A stretch of 64,000 bases of DNA from JALORV01 sp963703945 (GTDB taxonomy: Bacteria; Pseudomonadota; Gammaproteobacteria; Burkholderiales; Burkholderiaceae_F), in the NCBI GenBank assembly GCA_963703945.1, contig CAVPGM010000007.1:62001-126000 (forward strand). Reading direction: 5' to 3'. Below the pieces are notes generated by a model. The model made no database searches. It saw only the letters and a program-made list of their open reading frames with translations, and was not told the origin of the DNA. Positions 1 to 8,974 of the stretch are shown here, in pieces. Within the stretch, counting starts at the first letter, position 1. Each line of letters begins with the position of its first letter. The position numbers and the translations under genes are program-made.

Positions 1-623
1 TGAACATGTACCGCGGCACTACGATGGCCGGGATCATCCAGGATGAGGCGGGCAACAACACCAAGCGTGGCTTCGTTGGCGGCTACGAAATGGAAACGCT
101 GTCGCTGGGACTGCCGTTCATGGTCGCGTTCCTCAATCCTGGCGGGTGGGGTTCGGACTTCGCCTGGTTCATCGACAACTACACGCGCATGGCGGGCATG
201 TGGCTGGTCGGCGAAGATATGCCGCGCGAGACCAACCGCGTGACGTTGAATAGCAGCGTCAAGGACAAGTGGGGCAACCCGGTGCCGAACGTGCACTTCG
301 ACGACCACGAAAACGACATACGCATGCGCGATCATGCGCACGGGCAGGGCGAGGCCGTGTACAAGGCTGCAGGCGCGGTCAAGACGTTCCGCACGCCGCC
401 CTACCCGTCGACCCACAACCTGGGCACGTGCCGCATGAGTGCCAATGCGCGCGATGGCGTGTGCAATAAGTGGGGTCAGACGCACGACATCAAGAACCTG
501 TTCATTTCGGACGGCAGCCAGTTCACCACCGGCGGTGCGGAGAATCCGACGCTGACGATCGTCACGCTCGCGATCCGGCAGGCCGACTACATCGCCGGGC
601 AGATGAAGCAACGGGCGATCTAG
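1..623 (+). CDS. GMC family oxidoreductase, C-terminal part
   Basis: This is the 3' end of a flavin-dependent GMC (glucose-methanol-choline) oxidoreductase; the reading frame is open to the left edge, so the gene starts outside the window. The visible 206 or so residues carry the GMC C-terminal domain: the stretch THNLGTCRM, where the GMC active-site His and neighbours sit, followed by FISDGSQFTTGGAENPTLT and the closing helix that binds FAD. The wording resembles gluconate 2-dehydrogenase-type large subunits, but the substrate cannot be read from this part. It is followed 24 bp later by a DJ-1/PfpI gene on the same strand. Confidence 0.85.
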   Translation, partial: NMYRGTTMAGIIQDEAGNNTKRGFVGGYEMETLSLGLPFMVAFLNPGGWGSDFAWFIDNYTRMAGMWLVGEDMPRETNRVTLNSSVKDKWGNPVPNVHFDDHENDIRMRDHAHGQGEAVYKAAGAVKTFRTPPYPSTHNLGTCRMSANARDGVCNKWGQTHDIKNLFISDGSQFTTGGAENPTLTIVTLAIRQADYIAGQMKQRAI

Positions 624-647
624 CCCTTTACTCGAAGGAGAATGCCG

Positions 648-1229
648 ATGTCGGCAAAGAAGATCCTGCAACTGGTAGGCGACTACGTCGAAGACTACGA
701 AGTGATGGCGCCGTTCCAGATGCTCACCATGGTGGGCCACACCGTTCACTCCGTGTGTCCGGAAAAGAAGTCCGGCGATTACGTCATGACGGCGATCCAC
801 GATTTCGACGGCGCACAGACCTACAGCGAGAAGCCCGGACACCGCTTCACGTTGAATGCGACCTTTGCCGACGTGAATCCGGCAAATTACGACGCGCTGA
901 TGATCGCCGGCGGCCGCGCGCCCGAATACATCCGGATGAATGGCAAGGTCATCGAGATCACCAAGCATTTCGCTGCCACCGGCAAGCCGATCGCCGCGGT
1001 CTGTCACGGGGTGCAGGTACTGGCGGCCGCCAACGCGCTGAAGGGAAAGACTGCGACTGGGTACTATGCCTGCCGCGCTGAGATGGAACTGGCCGGTGCG
1101 ACCTTCAAGGACCCCGGCGTGGACGGTGCGGTCACCGACGGCAACCTCGTCACCGCCGTGGCTTGGCCGGGACACGCGGCCTGGATGGCACAGTTCCTCA
1201 AGGTGCTCGGCACGCGCATCGAGTTGTGA
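648..1229 (+). CDS. DJ-1/PfpI family protein (class I glutamine amidotransferase-like)
   Basis: A 193-residue single-domain DJ-1/PfpI protein. The family includes proteases, chaperones, glyoxalases and amidase-like enzymes; the exact activity here is unknown. The nucleophile elbow is AVCHG with Cys119, and an acidic residue upstream in the VGDYVEDYEV region fits the usual E/D partner. Two ATGs lie 6 nt apart (642 and 648); the GGAG at 637-640 leaves only 1 nt before the first and 7 nt before the second, so 648 is preferred. It probably belongs to one transcript with the GMC oxidoreductase before it and the ribbon-helix-helix gene after it. Confidence 0.88.
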   Translation: MSAKKILQLVGDYVEDYEVMAPFQMLTMVGHTVHSVCPEKKSGDYVMTAIHDFDGAQTYSEKPGHRFTLNATFADVNPANYDALMIAGGRAPEYIRMNGKVIEITKHFAATGKPIAAVCHGVQVLAAANALKGKTATGYYACRAEMELAGATFKDPGVDGAVTDGNLVTAVAWPGHAAWMAQFLKVLGTRIEL

Positions 1230-1256
1230 GCCCCTGCGCCGACAAGGGAGCGAGGA

Positions 1257-1604
1257 ATGTGCGAGTTTTTCGTCAAGGCCGACCCGATCCTGTACGAGTC
1301 GCGCACGCGCACGGTGCGCATCCACGGTGTGCTGACCAGCATCCGCCTCGAAAACTTGGTGTGGGACGTGCTTGCCGAAATGGCTGCGGCAGAGGGTTGC
1401 CCGACCAACACGCTGATCTCCACGTTTCACGACGAGATCCTGCAGCACTGCGGCGAGGTGCCGAACTTCGCGTCGTTTCTGCGCGTGACCTGTATGCGAT
1501 ACCTGCTGCGTAAACTCCACTCGCACACTGAAGGGGACCCCAGGGCGGAACTGCAGGCAGCACCGCGTCCGCCCAAGGTTGTGGCGATCGTCGCGCGGAG
1601 CTGA
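1257..1604 (+). CDS. ribbon-helix-helix domain protein (RHH_4 type)
   Basis: A 115-residue protein whose first 85 residues match the RHH_4 pattern: an N-terminal strand with RTVRIHGVLTSIRLENLVWD, then two helices ending in SFLRVTCMRYL. Members of this family are small proteins related to Arc/MetJ-type DNA-binding folds, often annotated as aryl-sulfate sulfotransferase-associated or simply as ribbon-helix-helix proteins; DNA binding is inferred from the fold. The tail (about 30 residues) is unstructured and basic. GAGGA just before ATG 1257 serves as ribosome-binding site. Position between DJ-1 and VOC genes suggests a local regulator, but no operator is evident. Confidence 0.7.
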   Translation: MCEFFVKADPILYESRTRTVRIHGVLTSIRLENLVWDVLAEMAAAEGCPTNTLISTFHDEILQHCGEVPNFASFLRVTCMRYLLRKLHSHTEGDPRAELQAAPRPPKVVAIVARS

Positions 1605-1639
1605 CTGCGATCGACGGCCGACCGGCCCGTGGAGCAATG

Positions 1640-2035
1640 ATGGCAAAAGTGATTCACAGCATGATTCGCGTGCTGGATCTCGACAAATCGCTGAAGTTCT
1701 ATGCCGACGTGCTCGGCCTGCACGAAGCTCATCGTCTTGACTTCCCGGACTTTGCACTGGTGTATCTGCGCAATACCGCGAATGACGTGGAAATCGAGCT
1801 GACGCTGAACAAGGGTCGCACAGAGCCGTACACGCATGGCACCGGCTACGGCCACGTCGGCGTGGTGGTCGACGACCTCGACTCCAAACACCGGGAGCTG
1901 AGTGCGGCCGATTATTCTCCGGCGCCGATCAAGGAGTTCAAGCGCGGCGACGAGCTGCTCGCACGCTTCTTCTTTATCCAGGACCCCGATGGCTACAAGA
2001 TCGAGGTGCTGGAGCGGCACGGGCATTACCAGTAG
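1640..2035 (+). CDS. VOC family protein, glyoxalase I-like
   Basis: A 131-residue vicinal-oxygen-chelate protein close to lactoylglutathione lyase (GloA), which converts the hemithioacetal of methylglyoxal and glutathione to S-lactoylglutathione. The two beta-alpha-beta-beta-beta modules are visible: HSMIRVLDLDKSLKFYADVLG then GHVGVVVDDLD. The expected metal ligands are present (His in HSMIRV, Glu in VEIELTL, His in YGHVGV, Glu in KIEVLE). ATGs stand at 1637 and 1640; the GGAG at 1631-1634 fits 1640 slightly better. It converges on the GST gene downstream. True GloA activity is likely but not certain, since many VOC proteins share these ligands. Confidence 0.82.
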   Translation: MAKVIHSMIRVLDLDKSLKFYADVLGLHEAHRLDFPDFALVYLRNTANDVEIELTLNKGRTEPYTHGTGYGHVGVVVDDLDSKHRELSAADYSPAPIKEFKRGDELLARFFFIQDPDGYKIEVLERHGHYQ

Positions 2036-2128
2036 CCGCAACCGGGGCCGCAAGGGGCCGGCCAGGCATGGTCTGCCGCCTCGGTTAACTTCCGCTACCG
2101 AGCCCTGGGGCGGCGAGCCGGGCGATCC

Positions 2129-2818
2129 TTAGCGCCTTGCGTACTGCTGTGCGCCGAACAGTACGTCGCGTGCCTTGTCGTCCATGATCGGCTTGCGGCG
2201 TTCGGCGAGGACCTGTACTCCACGCTGCACCGCCGGTCGCGCGTCAACCGCGTCGAACCAGCGTTTGAAGTTTGGAAAATCGCCGAGGTCGACGCCCTGG
2301 TTCGCATGCGAGCGCGTCCACGGGAAAATGGCGATGTCGGCGATCGAGTAGGCGCCGGCAAAGTACTCGACCTCACGGAGCCTGCGGTCCATCACGCCGT
2401 ACAGGCGCTTCGCCTCGTTGGTGTAACGATTGATCGCGTAATCGATCTTTTCCGGTGCATACATGCGGAAGTGATGCGCCTGGCCGAGCATTGGACCGAC
2501 GCTGCCCATCTGGAACATCAGCCACTGCAGCGCGACGTACTTGCCGCGCACGTCTTTCGGCAGAAACTTGCCGGTCTTGCCGGCGAGATAAACCAGGATG
2601 GCGCCGGACTCGAACAGCGAGATCGGCTTGCCGTCCGGTCCGTCCGGATCGACGATGGCCGGAATCTTGTTGTTGGGGCTGATCGCCAGGAACTCCGGCT
2701 TGAACTGGTCACCGGCGCCGATATCAACGGCATGCACGGCATACGGCAGCCCGCATTCCTCCAGCATGATGTGGACCTTGTGGCCGTTCGGCGTCGGCCA
2801 GCTGTAGACGTCGATCAT
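2129..2818 (-). CDS. glutathione S-transferase, YfcG/Ure2p-like disulfide reductase
   Basis: A 229-residue GST with an N-terminal thioredoxin-like domain (IDVYSWPTPNGHKVHIMLEE) and a helical C-terminal domain. The TPNGHK start and SPNNKIPAIVDPDG cis-proline loop followed by LFESGAILVYLA match the YfcG/YghU nu-class, which acts as a glutathione-dependent disulfide-bond reductase and not as a classical conjugating GST. The start at ATG 2818 is set by the conserved N-terminus and a GAGG 6 nt upstream. It lies 38 bp downstream of the acyl-CoA dehydrogenase and is probably co-transcribed with it. Confidence 0.88.
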   Translation of the reverse strand: MIDVYSWPTPNGHKVHIMLEECGLPYAVHAVDIGAGDQFKPEFLAISPNNKIPAIVDPDGPDGKPISLFESGAILVYLAGKTGKFLPKDVRGKYVALQWLMFQMGSVGPMLGQAHHFRMYAPEKIDYAINRYTNEAKRLYGVMDRRLREVEYFAGAYSIADIAIFPWTRSHANQGVDLGDFPNFKRWFDAVDARPAVQRGVQVLAERRKPIMDDKARDVLFGAQQYARR

Positions 2819-2856
2819 GGCTTGCCTCGATGCGATTTCGTTGTGCTTCGCAAGTT

Positions 2857-4089
2857 CTAATGCTTCGGTGGCATCGGAACGTGCTTCGCGATCTCGACCT
2901 TGGCGATCGCGTTGCGGTGGACCTCGTCCGGACCGTCCGCCAGTCGCAGGGTACGCGCCAGCGTGTACGCGTAGGCGATTGGGAAGTCGTCGCACATGCC
3001 GCCGCCGCCATGCGCCTGGATCGCCCAGTCCAGCACCGTGCACGCAACGTTCGGGGCAACCACCTTGATCATCGCGATCTCGGCCTTGGCGGCCTTGTTG
3101 CCGACGGTGTCCATCATCCACGCGGCTTTCAACGTCAGCAGCCGCGCCTGGTCGATCAGGCAGCGCGCTTCGGCAATGCGCTCCTGCCAGACGGTCTGGC
3201 GCGCAATCGGCCCGCCGAAGGCCACGCGACTCGCGAGCCGCTTGCACATCAGTTCGAGCGCGCGCTCGGCCAGTCCAAGCGAGCGCATGCAGTGGTGGAT
3301 GCGGCCTGGCCCGAGTCGGCCCTGCGCGATCTCGAAACCTCGACCCTCACCGAGCAGGATGTTGGTGAGCGGTACTCGCACGTTGTCGAATACCGTCTCC
3401 ATGTGACCGTGCGGAGCGTCGTCGTAACCGAACACGTTCAGCGGGCGAACGACCTTCAGCCCCGGTGCGTCGGACGGCACCAGGATCATTGACTGCTGTG
3501 CGTGCTTCGGCGCCTCCGGATCGGTCTTGCCCATCACGATGTAGATCCGGCAGCGCGGGTCGCCGGCGCCGGAAGTCCACCACTTGCGGCCGTTGATCAC
3601 GTATGAATCGCCGTCCCGCCGCATCGAGGTCTGGATATTGGTCGCGTCCGACGACGCGACCTCGGGCTCGGTCATCGCGAAAGCCGAGCGGATCTCGCCG
3701 GCGAGCAGCGGCTTGAGCCACCTTTCCTTCTGCTCGGGCGAGCCGTAGCGCTCGATGGTTTCCATGTTGCCGGTGTCGGGCGCCGAACAGTTGAACACCT
3801 CGGACGCCCACGGAACGCGCCCCATGATTTCTGCCAGCGGTGCGTAGTCGAGGTTGGTGAGTCCGGCGCCGTGCGAGGAATCGGGCAGGAACAGGTTCCA
3901 CAGGCCGGCAGCGCGCGCCTTCGGCTTGAGTTCCTCGATCAGCCGGGTCGGCGTCCAGCGGGCGCCGCGGCGCGTGTTCTCCTCGACTTCCTCTTGAAAG
4001 CGTCGCTCCACCGGATACACATGCTGTTGCATGAACGCGCTCACACGCTCGCGCAGCTCCTGCGCACGGCTTGAATAGCTGAATTCCAT
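2857..4089 (-). CDS. acyl-CoA dehydrogenase (ACAD11-like)
   Basis: A 410-residue FAD-dependent acyl-CoA dehydrogenase that introduces the first double bond in acyl-CoA beta-oxidation. The N-terminal helical domain, the middle beta domain (FAMTEPEVASSDATNIQT, then INGRKWWTSGAGDPRC) and the C-terminal helical domain (QAHGGGGMCDDFPIAYAYT) are all present. The overall pattern resembles the ACAD10/11-like subgroup; substrate chain length cannot be read. Start ATG 4089 has GGAGG 9 nt upstream. It is divergent from the quinone oxidoreductase (87 bp between starts) and leads a two-gene unit with the GST. An APH-like kinase of the kind fused to ACAD10/11 in eukaryotes is encoded separately near 18 kb. 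Confidence 0.9.
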   Translation of the reverse strand: MEFSYSSRAQELRERVSAFMQQHVYPVERRFQEEVEENTRRGARWTPTRLIEELKPKARAAGLWNLFLPDSSHGAGLTNLDYAPLAEIMGRVPWASEVFNCSAPDTGNMETIERYGSPEQKERWLKPLLAGEIRSAFAMTEPEVASSDATNIQTSMRRDGDSYVINGRKWWTSGAGDPRCRIYIVMGKTDPEAPKHAQQSMILVPSDAPGLKVVRPLNVFGYDDAPHGHMETVFDNVRVPLTNILLGEGRGFEIAQGRLGPGRIHHCMRSLGLAERALELMCKRLASRVAFGGPIARQTVWQERIAEARCLIDQARLLTLKAAWMMDTVGNKAAKAEIAMIKVVAPNVACTVLDWAIQAHGGGGMCDDFPIAYAYTLARTLRLADGPDEVHRNAIAKVEIAKHVPMPPKH

Positions 4090-4176
4090 AGTGGTGACCT
4101 CCGCGGGAATCAGGATAGCGCAGCGCAGTTGTCCGGTCCGGCAGCGCCTTGTAGAGTCCGACCCCGAGGAGGCGAG

Positions 4177-5152
4177 ATGAAGGCGATCCAGTGCGTCGAA
4201 TGGGGGATGCCGGACCGGCTGGTGCTGGCGGAGGTGCCGCTGCCCGAGCCCAGCGCCGGCGAAGTCAGGGTGCGCGTCGAGGCGGCCGGTGTGAACTTTC
4301 CGGATTCGCTGATCGTGCAGAAGAAATACCAGGTGCAGCCACCGCTGCCCTTCATACCGGGTACCGAGGTTGCAGGTACGGTCGATGCGGTGGGCGAGGG
4401 CGTACGCCACCTGAAGCCCGGCGACCGTGTCGGCGCATTCGTCGGCCTCGGCGGGTTCGCGGAATTTGTGTGCGCGCCTGCCGCGATGACCGCGCCGCTG
4501 CCGCCCGGCGTTTCCGCCGAACACGCGGCAGCGTTCACGCTGACCTATGCGACGTCTCATCATGCGCTGTTCGATCGCGGGCAACTGAAGGCGGGCGAAA
4601 CGCTGGCGGTGCTTGGCGCCGGCGGCGGAGTCGGTCTGGCCGCGGTGGAACTCGGCAAGATCGCCGGCGCGCGCGTGATCGCGGTGGCCTCGAACGACGA
4701 AAAACTCGCGGCGGCGCGCGAGCATGGCGCCGACGAGACCATTAACTACTCGATCGCCGATCTGCGTGAGGCACTGAAGACCGCCACCGCCGGCAAAGGC
4801 GTTGATGTCGTCTACGACCCGGTCGGCGGCAACTACACTGAGGCCGCCTTGCGCAGCCTCGGCTGGCGGGGGCGCCTTCTGATCGTCGGTTTCGCCGACG
4901 GCGCGATCCCGCAGATCCCGGCCAACCAGTTGCTGATCAAGGGAACCTCGGCGATCGGCGTGTTCTGGGGCGACTTCGCACGCCGCGAACCGGCTGCCAA
5001 CGCGGCCATGCTGAAGGAGCTCTTCACCTGGCTGGCGCAGGGGAAGCTCAGGCCGCACGTGTCGCGCACGTACGCACTGGCCGACACCGCGCGGGCGCTT
5101 GAGTGCGCTGTTGGCACGGCAGGCGGTGGGCAAACTGGTGATCAAACCGTGA
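4177..5152 (+). CDS. NADPH:quinone oxidoreductase, zinc-less MDR family (frameshifted at ~5104)
   Basis: A medium-chain dehydrogenase/reductase of the quinone oxidoreductase type (about 324 residues) that moves electrons from NADPH to quinones or enones. GroES-like domain: AGVNFPDSLIVQKKYQ and PFIPGTEVAGTVDAVGEGV; Rossmann part: LGAGGGVGLAAVELGKIAGA. The ATG at 4177 has GAGGAGG upstream. One extra T at about 5104 breaks the frame: removing it restores ALLARQAVGKLVIKP and a stop at 5150-5152, the normal family ending. With the extra base the frame runs on into the next gene, giving a false 535-residue fusion. Best explained as a sequence error, though a real mutation is possible. Confidence 0.85.
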
Positions 5153-5166
5153 ACAAGGAGGCCGCC

Positions 5167-5736
5167 ATGCGGCGAATGGCGGTTGGAGTGCTGTGCGCGA
5201 TCATGATGTCGCTCTCCTGTGGGGCGGCAGAACGCGCGATCGAGAAGTCAGTTGTCGTCGACGCGACGGTCGACCAGGCGTGGGACAGCTGGACCACGCG
5301 CGAGGGCATCGTCTCGTTCTTCGCGCCGGACGCGAAGGTCGAACCGCGAGTCGGCGGCGCGTTCCAGATCTACTTCGACCCGCTCGCCGAACCGGGCCTG
5401 AAGGGAGCCGACGACATGCGCTACATGGCGCTGCAGCCGAAGAAGATGCTCTCGTTCGACTGGAATTCGCCGCCGAGCCTGCCCGAGGTGCGCGGTGAGC
5501 ACACTTTCGTCGTCGTCCGGTTCGAGTCGGTGTCGGACAAGCAGACCCGCGTCACCGTGTATCACACCGGCTGGGGCGACGGCGGGCAGTGGGACAAGTC
5601 TTATGCCTATTTCGACCGGGCCTGGGGCAACGTGCTCGCCAACCTGCAGAAGCGCTGGACGAGCGGACCGATCGACTGGACCGAGTGGATGGCTCAGTTG
5701 CGCAATATGCACGAGCAGTCGGCGCTGAAGAAATAG
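5167..5736 (+). CDS. SRPBCC domain protein with signal peptide (AHSA1-like)
   Basis: A 189-residue protein starting at ATG 5167 behind AAGGAGG. An N-terminal signal peptide (MRRMAVGVLCAIMMSLSCGAA) precedes a START/AHSA1-type SRPBCC domain: VVVDATVDQAWDSWTTREGI, FFAPDAKVEPRVGGAFQIYF, ending with WANVLANLQKRW-like helix (here WGNVLANLQKRW). This fold binds hydrophobic ligands in a long cavity; export to the periplasm is unusual, since most AHSA1-like proteins are cytosolic. It lies 14 bp after the restored stop of the quinone oxidoreductase and is probably translated separately, not as part of a fusion. Ligand unknown. Confidence 0.82.
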   Translation: MRRMAVGVLCAIMMSLSCGAAERAIEKSVVVDATVDQAWDSWTTREGIVSFFAPDAKVEPRVGGAFQIYFDPLAEPGLKGADDMRYMALQPKKMLSFDWNSPPSLPEVRGEHTFVVVRFESVSDKQTRVTVYHTGWGDGGQWDKSYAYFDRAWGNVLANLQKRWTSGPIDWTEWMAQLRNMHEQSALKK

Positions 5737-5771
5737 GGCACCGCGGTAACGGTGTGCAGCCAAGGTCGGCG

Positions 5772-6672
5772 ATGAGCGGTGACATGCAGAAACCTGAAGC
5801 GTCGATCGATCTGCTGATCCCGGCGCGGTCGCGCGATCTCGGCGGCTTCCAGGTCGGCCGCGTGCTGCCGTTCGCGCAGCGTCGCATGGTCGGCCCGTTC
5901 ATCTTCTTCGATCACCTTGGGCCGCTCGAATTCGCCGCTCCGGTGCCGCGCACGGCCGATGTGCGGCCGCATCCGCACATCGGCCTGTCGACGGTCACGT
6001 ACCTCTTCGACGGCGAGATCACGCATCGCGACTCGCTCGGCTACGAGCAGGTGATCCGGCCCGGCGAAGTCAACTGGATGACCGCAGGTCAGGGCATCAG
6101 CCACTCCGAGCGCTTCGACGGCATGCGCGATCGGGGCGGACGGGTTCACGGCCTGCAGGCCTGGGTGGCATTACCCGATGGTCACGAAGAGGACGCGCCC
6201 TCGTTCGAACATTACGGCGACGAGAGATTGCCCGCGATCGAGGACGGCGGGGTCCGGACGCGGCTGATCGCAGGATCCGCGTTCGGCGCGGCAAGCGGGG
6301 TGCGCGCGCATTCGCCGCTCTTCTACGCGCATCTCGAATTGAGAAGCAGGCGCGCGCGCCGAGCTGCCCTTGACCTACCCGGAGCGTGCTGCCTACGTCG
6401 TCACCGGATCGGTCGAAGTCGCGGGTCAAACTGTCGACGCGAAGTCGATGATCGTATTTGCAGCGGGGTCGACCCCGGTCGTCAAGGCGCGCGAACGCTC
6501 GACCGTGATGGTGCTCGGCGGCGAACCCGTCGGTCCGCGTCATGTGTGGTGGAACTTCGTCTCGTCGAGCAAGGAGCGCATCGAACAGGCAAAGCACGAC
6601 TGGACCGCCGGCCGCTTTGTGTTACCGCCCGGTGACAACGCCGAGCGCATCCCGCTGCCCGAGGGCGCATAG
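5772..6672 (+). CDS. pirin family protein (frameshifted at ~6342)
   Basis: A bicupin pirin-like protein of about 299 residues; bacterial pirins include quercetin 2,3-dioxygenases and metabolic regulators. The N-terminal cupin has the metal-binding HPHIGLSTVTYLFDGE and the later Glu/His of GQGISHSER; the core GGFQVGRVLPFAQRRMVGPF is typical. At about 6342 one extra A shifts the frame; removing it joins YAHLEL to EAGARAELPLTYPERAAYV and continues through the C-terminal cupin to the stop at 6672. Both halves are fully conserved in style, so this is most likely a sequence error and not a decayed gene. ATG 5772 has AAGG 6 nt upstream. Confidence 0.83.
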
Positions 6673-6820
6673 CACCGAAGTCAATCGAAGCCGACGCGGC
6701 CTGAAGTGCATCGATGACGATGCCTGCGCGCAGGCTCGCATGCCGCTCACCCTTTCAAGTCGGCACGTGTCGACGTGGGGCGCATAATGCTGCCCCTTGT
6801 CCGAAAATGGGATTAGCGCG

Positions 6821-8287
6821 ATGACCGGTACCCGAAGCCTGCTCGCGCTTTTGCTATTCGCGCTGCTCGGCCTGGCCGGTTGTGCGACGCGACCCGTCAA
6901 CCCGCCACTCGCGCAGGTCGATCCGAACACCGGGTACACGTTTCAGACTCGCCAGAAGCACTTCAGGAACCCGGACAACCTCATCGTTCTCGCCTTCTCC
7001 GGAGGCGGCACGCGCGCCGCCGCGTTCTCCTACGGGGTTCTCGAGTTTCTTCGGAATACCCAGGTCGTTGCGCCGAACGGAGCCAAGCTTCGGCTGCTCG
7101 ATTCTGTCGATGTCATCACGGGCGTTTCGGGCGGCAGCTTCACTGCATTGGCCTACGGGCTCTACGGCGACAAGTTGTTTGCCGACTACGAGCAACGCTT
7201 CCTCAAGCGCGACGTCCAGGGTGAGCTTCTCGCCCGCGCCATCAATCCCGCCTACTGGGGCGATCTGCTGTCGACGGGCTGGGGCCGCTCAGAACTGGCG
7301 GCCAACTATTACGACGAGATCCTGTTCAACGGTGCGACCTTCGGCGACCTCGACCGTGGCAATGGCCCGCTGATCATGGCGTCGGCCACCGACATCTCGA
7401 CCGGGGGCCGGGTGACCTTCACTCAGAACATCTTCAACGTATTTTGCTCGGATCTGAATGCCGTGCGGCTGTCCCGCGCCGCCGCAGCATCGTCTGCCGT
7501 CCCGGTGGTGCTCTCCACCGTCACGATCAACAACTACGGCGGCACCTGCAACTTCAGCATTCCGCCCTGGGCCAAGATATTTATCCAATCGGCGAACCCG
7601 CCGCGGCCCGCGGCGCGCGCGATACGCGAGCTGAAGGAAGCCGAAACCTACGGCGACAGCACCAAACGCCCGTACATCCACCTCGTCGACGGCGGCGTGT
7701 CCGACAACGTGGGCATGCGCGGCGTGCTCGATGCGCTGCAGTTCCTCGAGGCCTTGTACATCGCGGGCATACCCACACCGCTCGACCATGTGAAGAGAAT
7801 CGTCGTGGTGGTCGTCAATTCGCTGTCGTCGCCTCCGATCGACTGGGACAAATCGGAGCAGGGGCCTGGCATGGTGGATGTGCTGCTGAAGTCGACCGGC
7901 GTGCCGATCGATCACTATTCCTTCGAGGCGGTCGAGCAGCTGAAGGACATTGCAGCACGTTGGCAGAATGAGCGAGAGGTCCGCAAGCTGGCCCAGTGTT
8001 CCACCAACAAGGACTCGCCGGTCTGCGCCGCGATACGTGTTCCGGATGCGGAGGTCTACGCCATCGACGTGTCGTTTGCCGCGCTGAAGGACCAGGCAGA
8101 ACGCGACTACCTGAATCTGCAGCCCACGTCCTTCGTCCTGCCGCCCGAGGCCGTCGACCGCTTGCGCGCGGCGGCAGGAACGATCATCCTCGCGTCGCCC
8201 GAATTCCAGCGCCTGCTGAAGGATGCTGGCGTGAAGATCTTTGTCGAGCCGGCCGCCGGCGGGAGCGCCGCGACCAAGGCGCCCTGA
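6821..8287 (+). CDS. patatin-like phospholipase, putative lipoprotein
   Basis: A 488-residue lipoprotein with a patatin domain. Signal peptide MTGTRSLLALLLFALLGLAG ends in a lipobox with Cys21. Patatin features: the oxyanion-hole loop SGGGTR (60-65), the nucleophile Ser103 in GVSGGS, and the dyad Asp290 in VDGGVSDN, so it should be a catalytically competent lipid acyl hydrolase tethered to a membrane. A TTG eight codons upstream (6797) could also start the frame, but ATG 6821 puts the signal peptide at the very N-terminus. First gene in a same-strand run of exported proteins. Substrate and membrane side are not known. Confidence 0.88.
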   Translation: MTGTRSLLALLLFALLGLAGCATRPVNPPLAQVDPNTGYTFQTRQKHFRNPDNLIVLAFSGGGTRAAAFSYGVLEFLRNTQVVAPNGAKLRLLDSVDVITGVSGGSFTALAYGLYGDKLFADYEQRFLKRDVQGELLARAINPAYWGDLLSTGWGRSELAANYYDEILFNGATFGDLDRGNGPLIMASATDISTGGRVTFTQNIFNVFCSDLNAVRLSRAAAASSAVPVVLSTVTINNYGGTCNFSIPPWAKIFIQSANPPRPAARAIRELKEAETYGDSTKRPYIHLVDGGVSDNVGMRGVLDALQFLEALYIAGIPTPLDHVKRIVVVVVNSLSSPPIDWDKSEQGPGMVDVLLKSTGVPIDHYSFEAVEQLKDIAARWQNEREVRKLAQCSTNKDSPVCAAIRVPDAEVYAIDVSFAALKDQAERDYLNLQPTSFVLPPEAVDRLRAAAGTIILASPEFQRLLKDAGVKIFVEPAAGGSAATKAP

Positions 8288-8381
8288 CCACTCCCGCGCT
8301 GAGAAGTAAGGCGCGCCAGAGAGGGTCGCGCTTCTGGCACAGAGAGACTGTGCTTGGAGTAACACAACGTTTGGAGACCAG

Positions 8382-8966
8382 ATGAAATCGCAAACGCAAC
8401 GAATTCTGATGCCGGCATTGGTGATCGCGGCGTTGGGTGCCGGTGGCGCATACGGCAAGGAATGCAAAGGCGTCAACTTTCCCGACCAAGCGCAGGTCGA
8501 GGGCAGCAGTCTGGCGCTCAACGGTCTCGGCTTGCGCCAGGCGACCGCATTCAAAGTCAATGTCTACGTCGCAGCGCTGTATGTCGCCAAGACGTCGAAC
8601 GACGCAAACGCCCTGCAGGGATCGAATGCGACCAGCGAGCTGATCCTCCAGTTCGTGCGCAACGTCGGCGCCGACGACCTACGCAAGGGATGGAGTGAAG
8701 GATTCGAAAAGAATGCCAGGGACCAATTGCCTGCGCTGAAGGAGCGTATCGCCATGCTCAACGGCTGGATGACCGATGTCAAAACCGGCGAGCGGTTGAC
8801 TTTCATCCACAAGCCGGGAACGGGTCTGCAGGTCGACGTGAACGGCGCAGTGAAGGGCACCATTAAAGGCGATGACTTTGCCAGAGCATTTTTGGCGATA
8901 TGGCTCGGAGCTGATCCGCCGAATCCGGAAATCAAGTCCGGGTTGCTCGGCGGCGCCTGCGGCTAG
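8382..8966 (+). CDS. chalcone isomerase-like exported protein
   Basis: A 194-residue protein with a cleavable signal peptide (MKSQTQRILMPALVIAALGA, cut after AYG) and a chalcone isomerase-like fold (Chalcone_3 type): ALNGLGLRQATAFKVNVYVAALYV, FVRNVGADDLRKGWSEGF, then GDDFARAFLAIWLGADPP. Bacterial members are periplasmic proteins of unknown role, thought to bind fatty-acid-like ligands and not flavonoids. Its neighbour upstream is a patatin lipase, which makes a lipid-related task plausible but unproven. A DUF4239 membrane protein begins 8 bp after its stop, suggesting one operon. Confidence 0.82.
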   Translation: MKSQTQRILMPALVIAALGAGGAYGKECKGVNFPDQAQVEGSSLALNGLGLRQATAFKVNVYVAALYVAKTSNDANALQGSNATSELILQFVRNVGADDLRKGWSEGFEKNARDQLPALKERIAMLNGWMTDVKTGERLTFIHKPGTGLQVDVNGAVKGTIKGDDFARAFLAIWLGADPPNPEIKSGLLGGACG

Positions 8967-8974
8967 GGGGACAA

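Noticed and set aside
4129..5736. A 535-residue quinone oxidoreductase-SRPBCC fusion protein
   Set aside because: The join destroys the normal C-terminus of the first and contains the signal peptide of the second; one extra base explains it.
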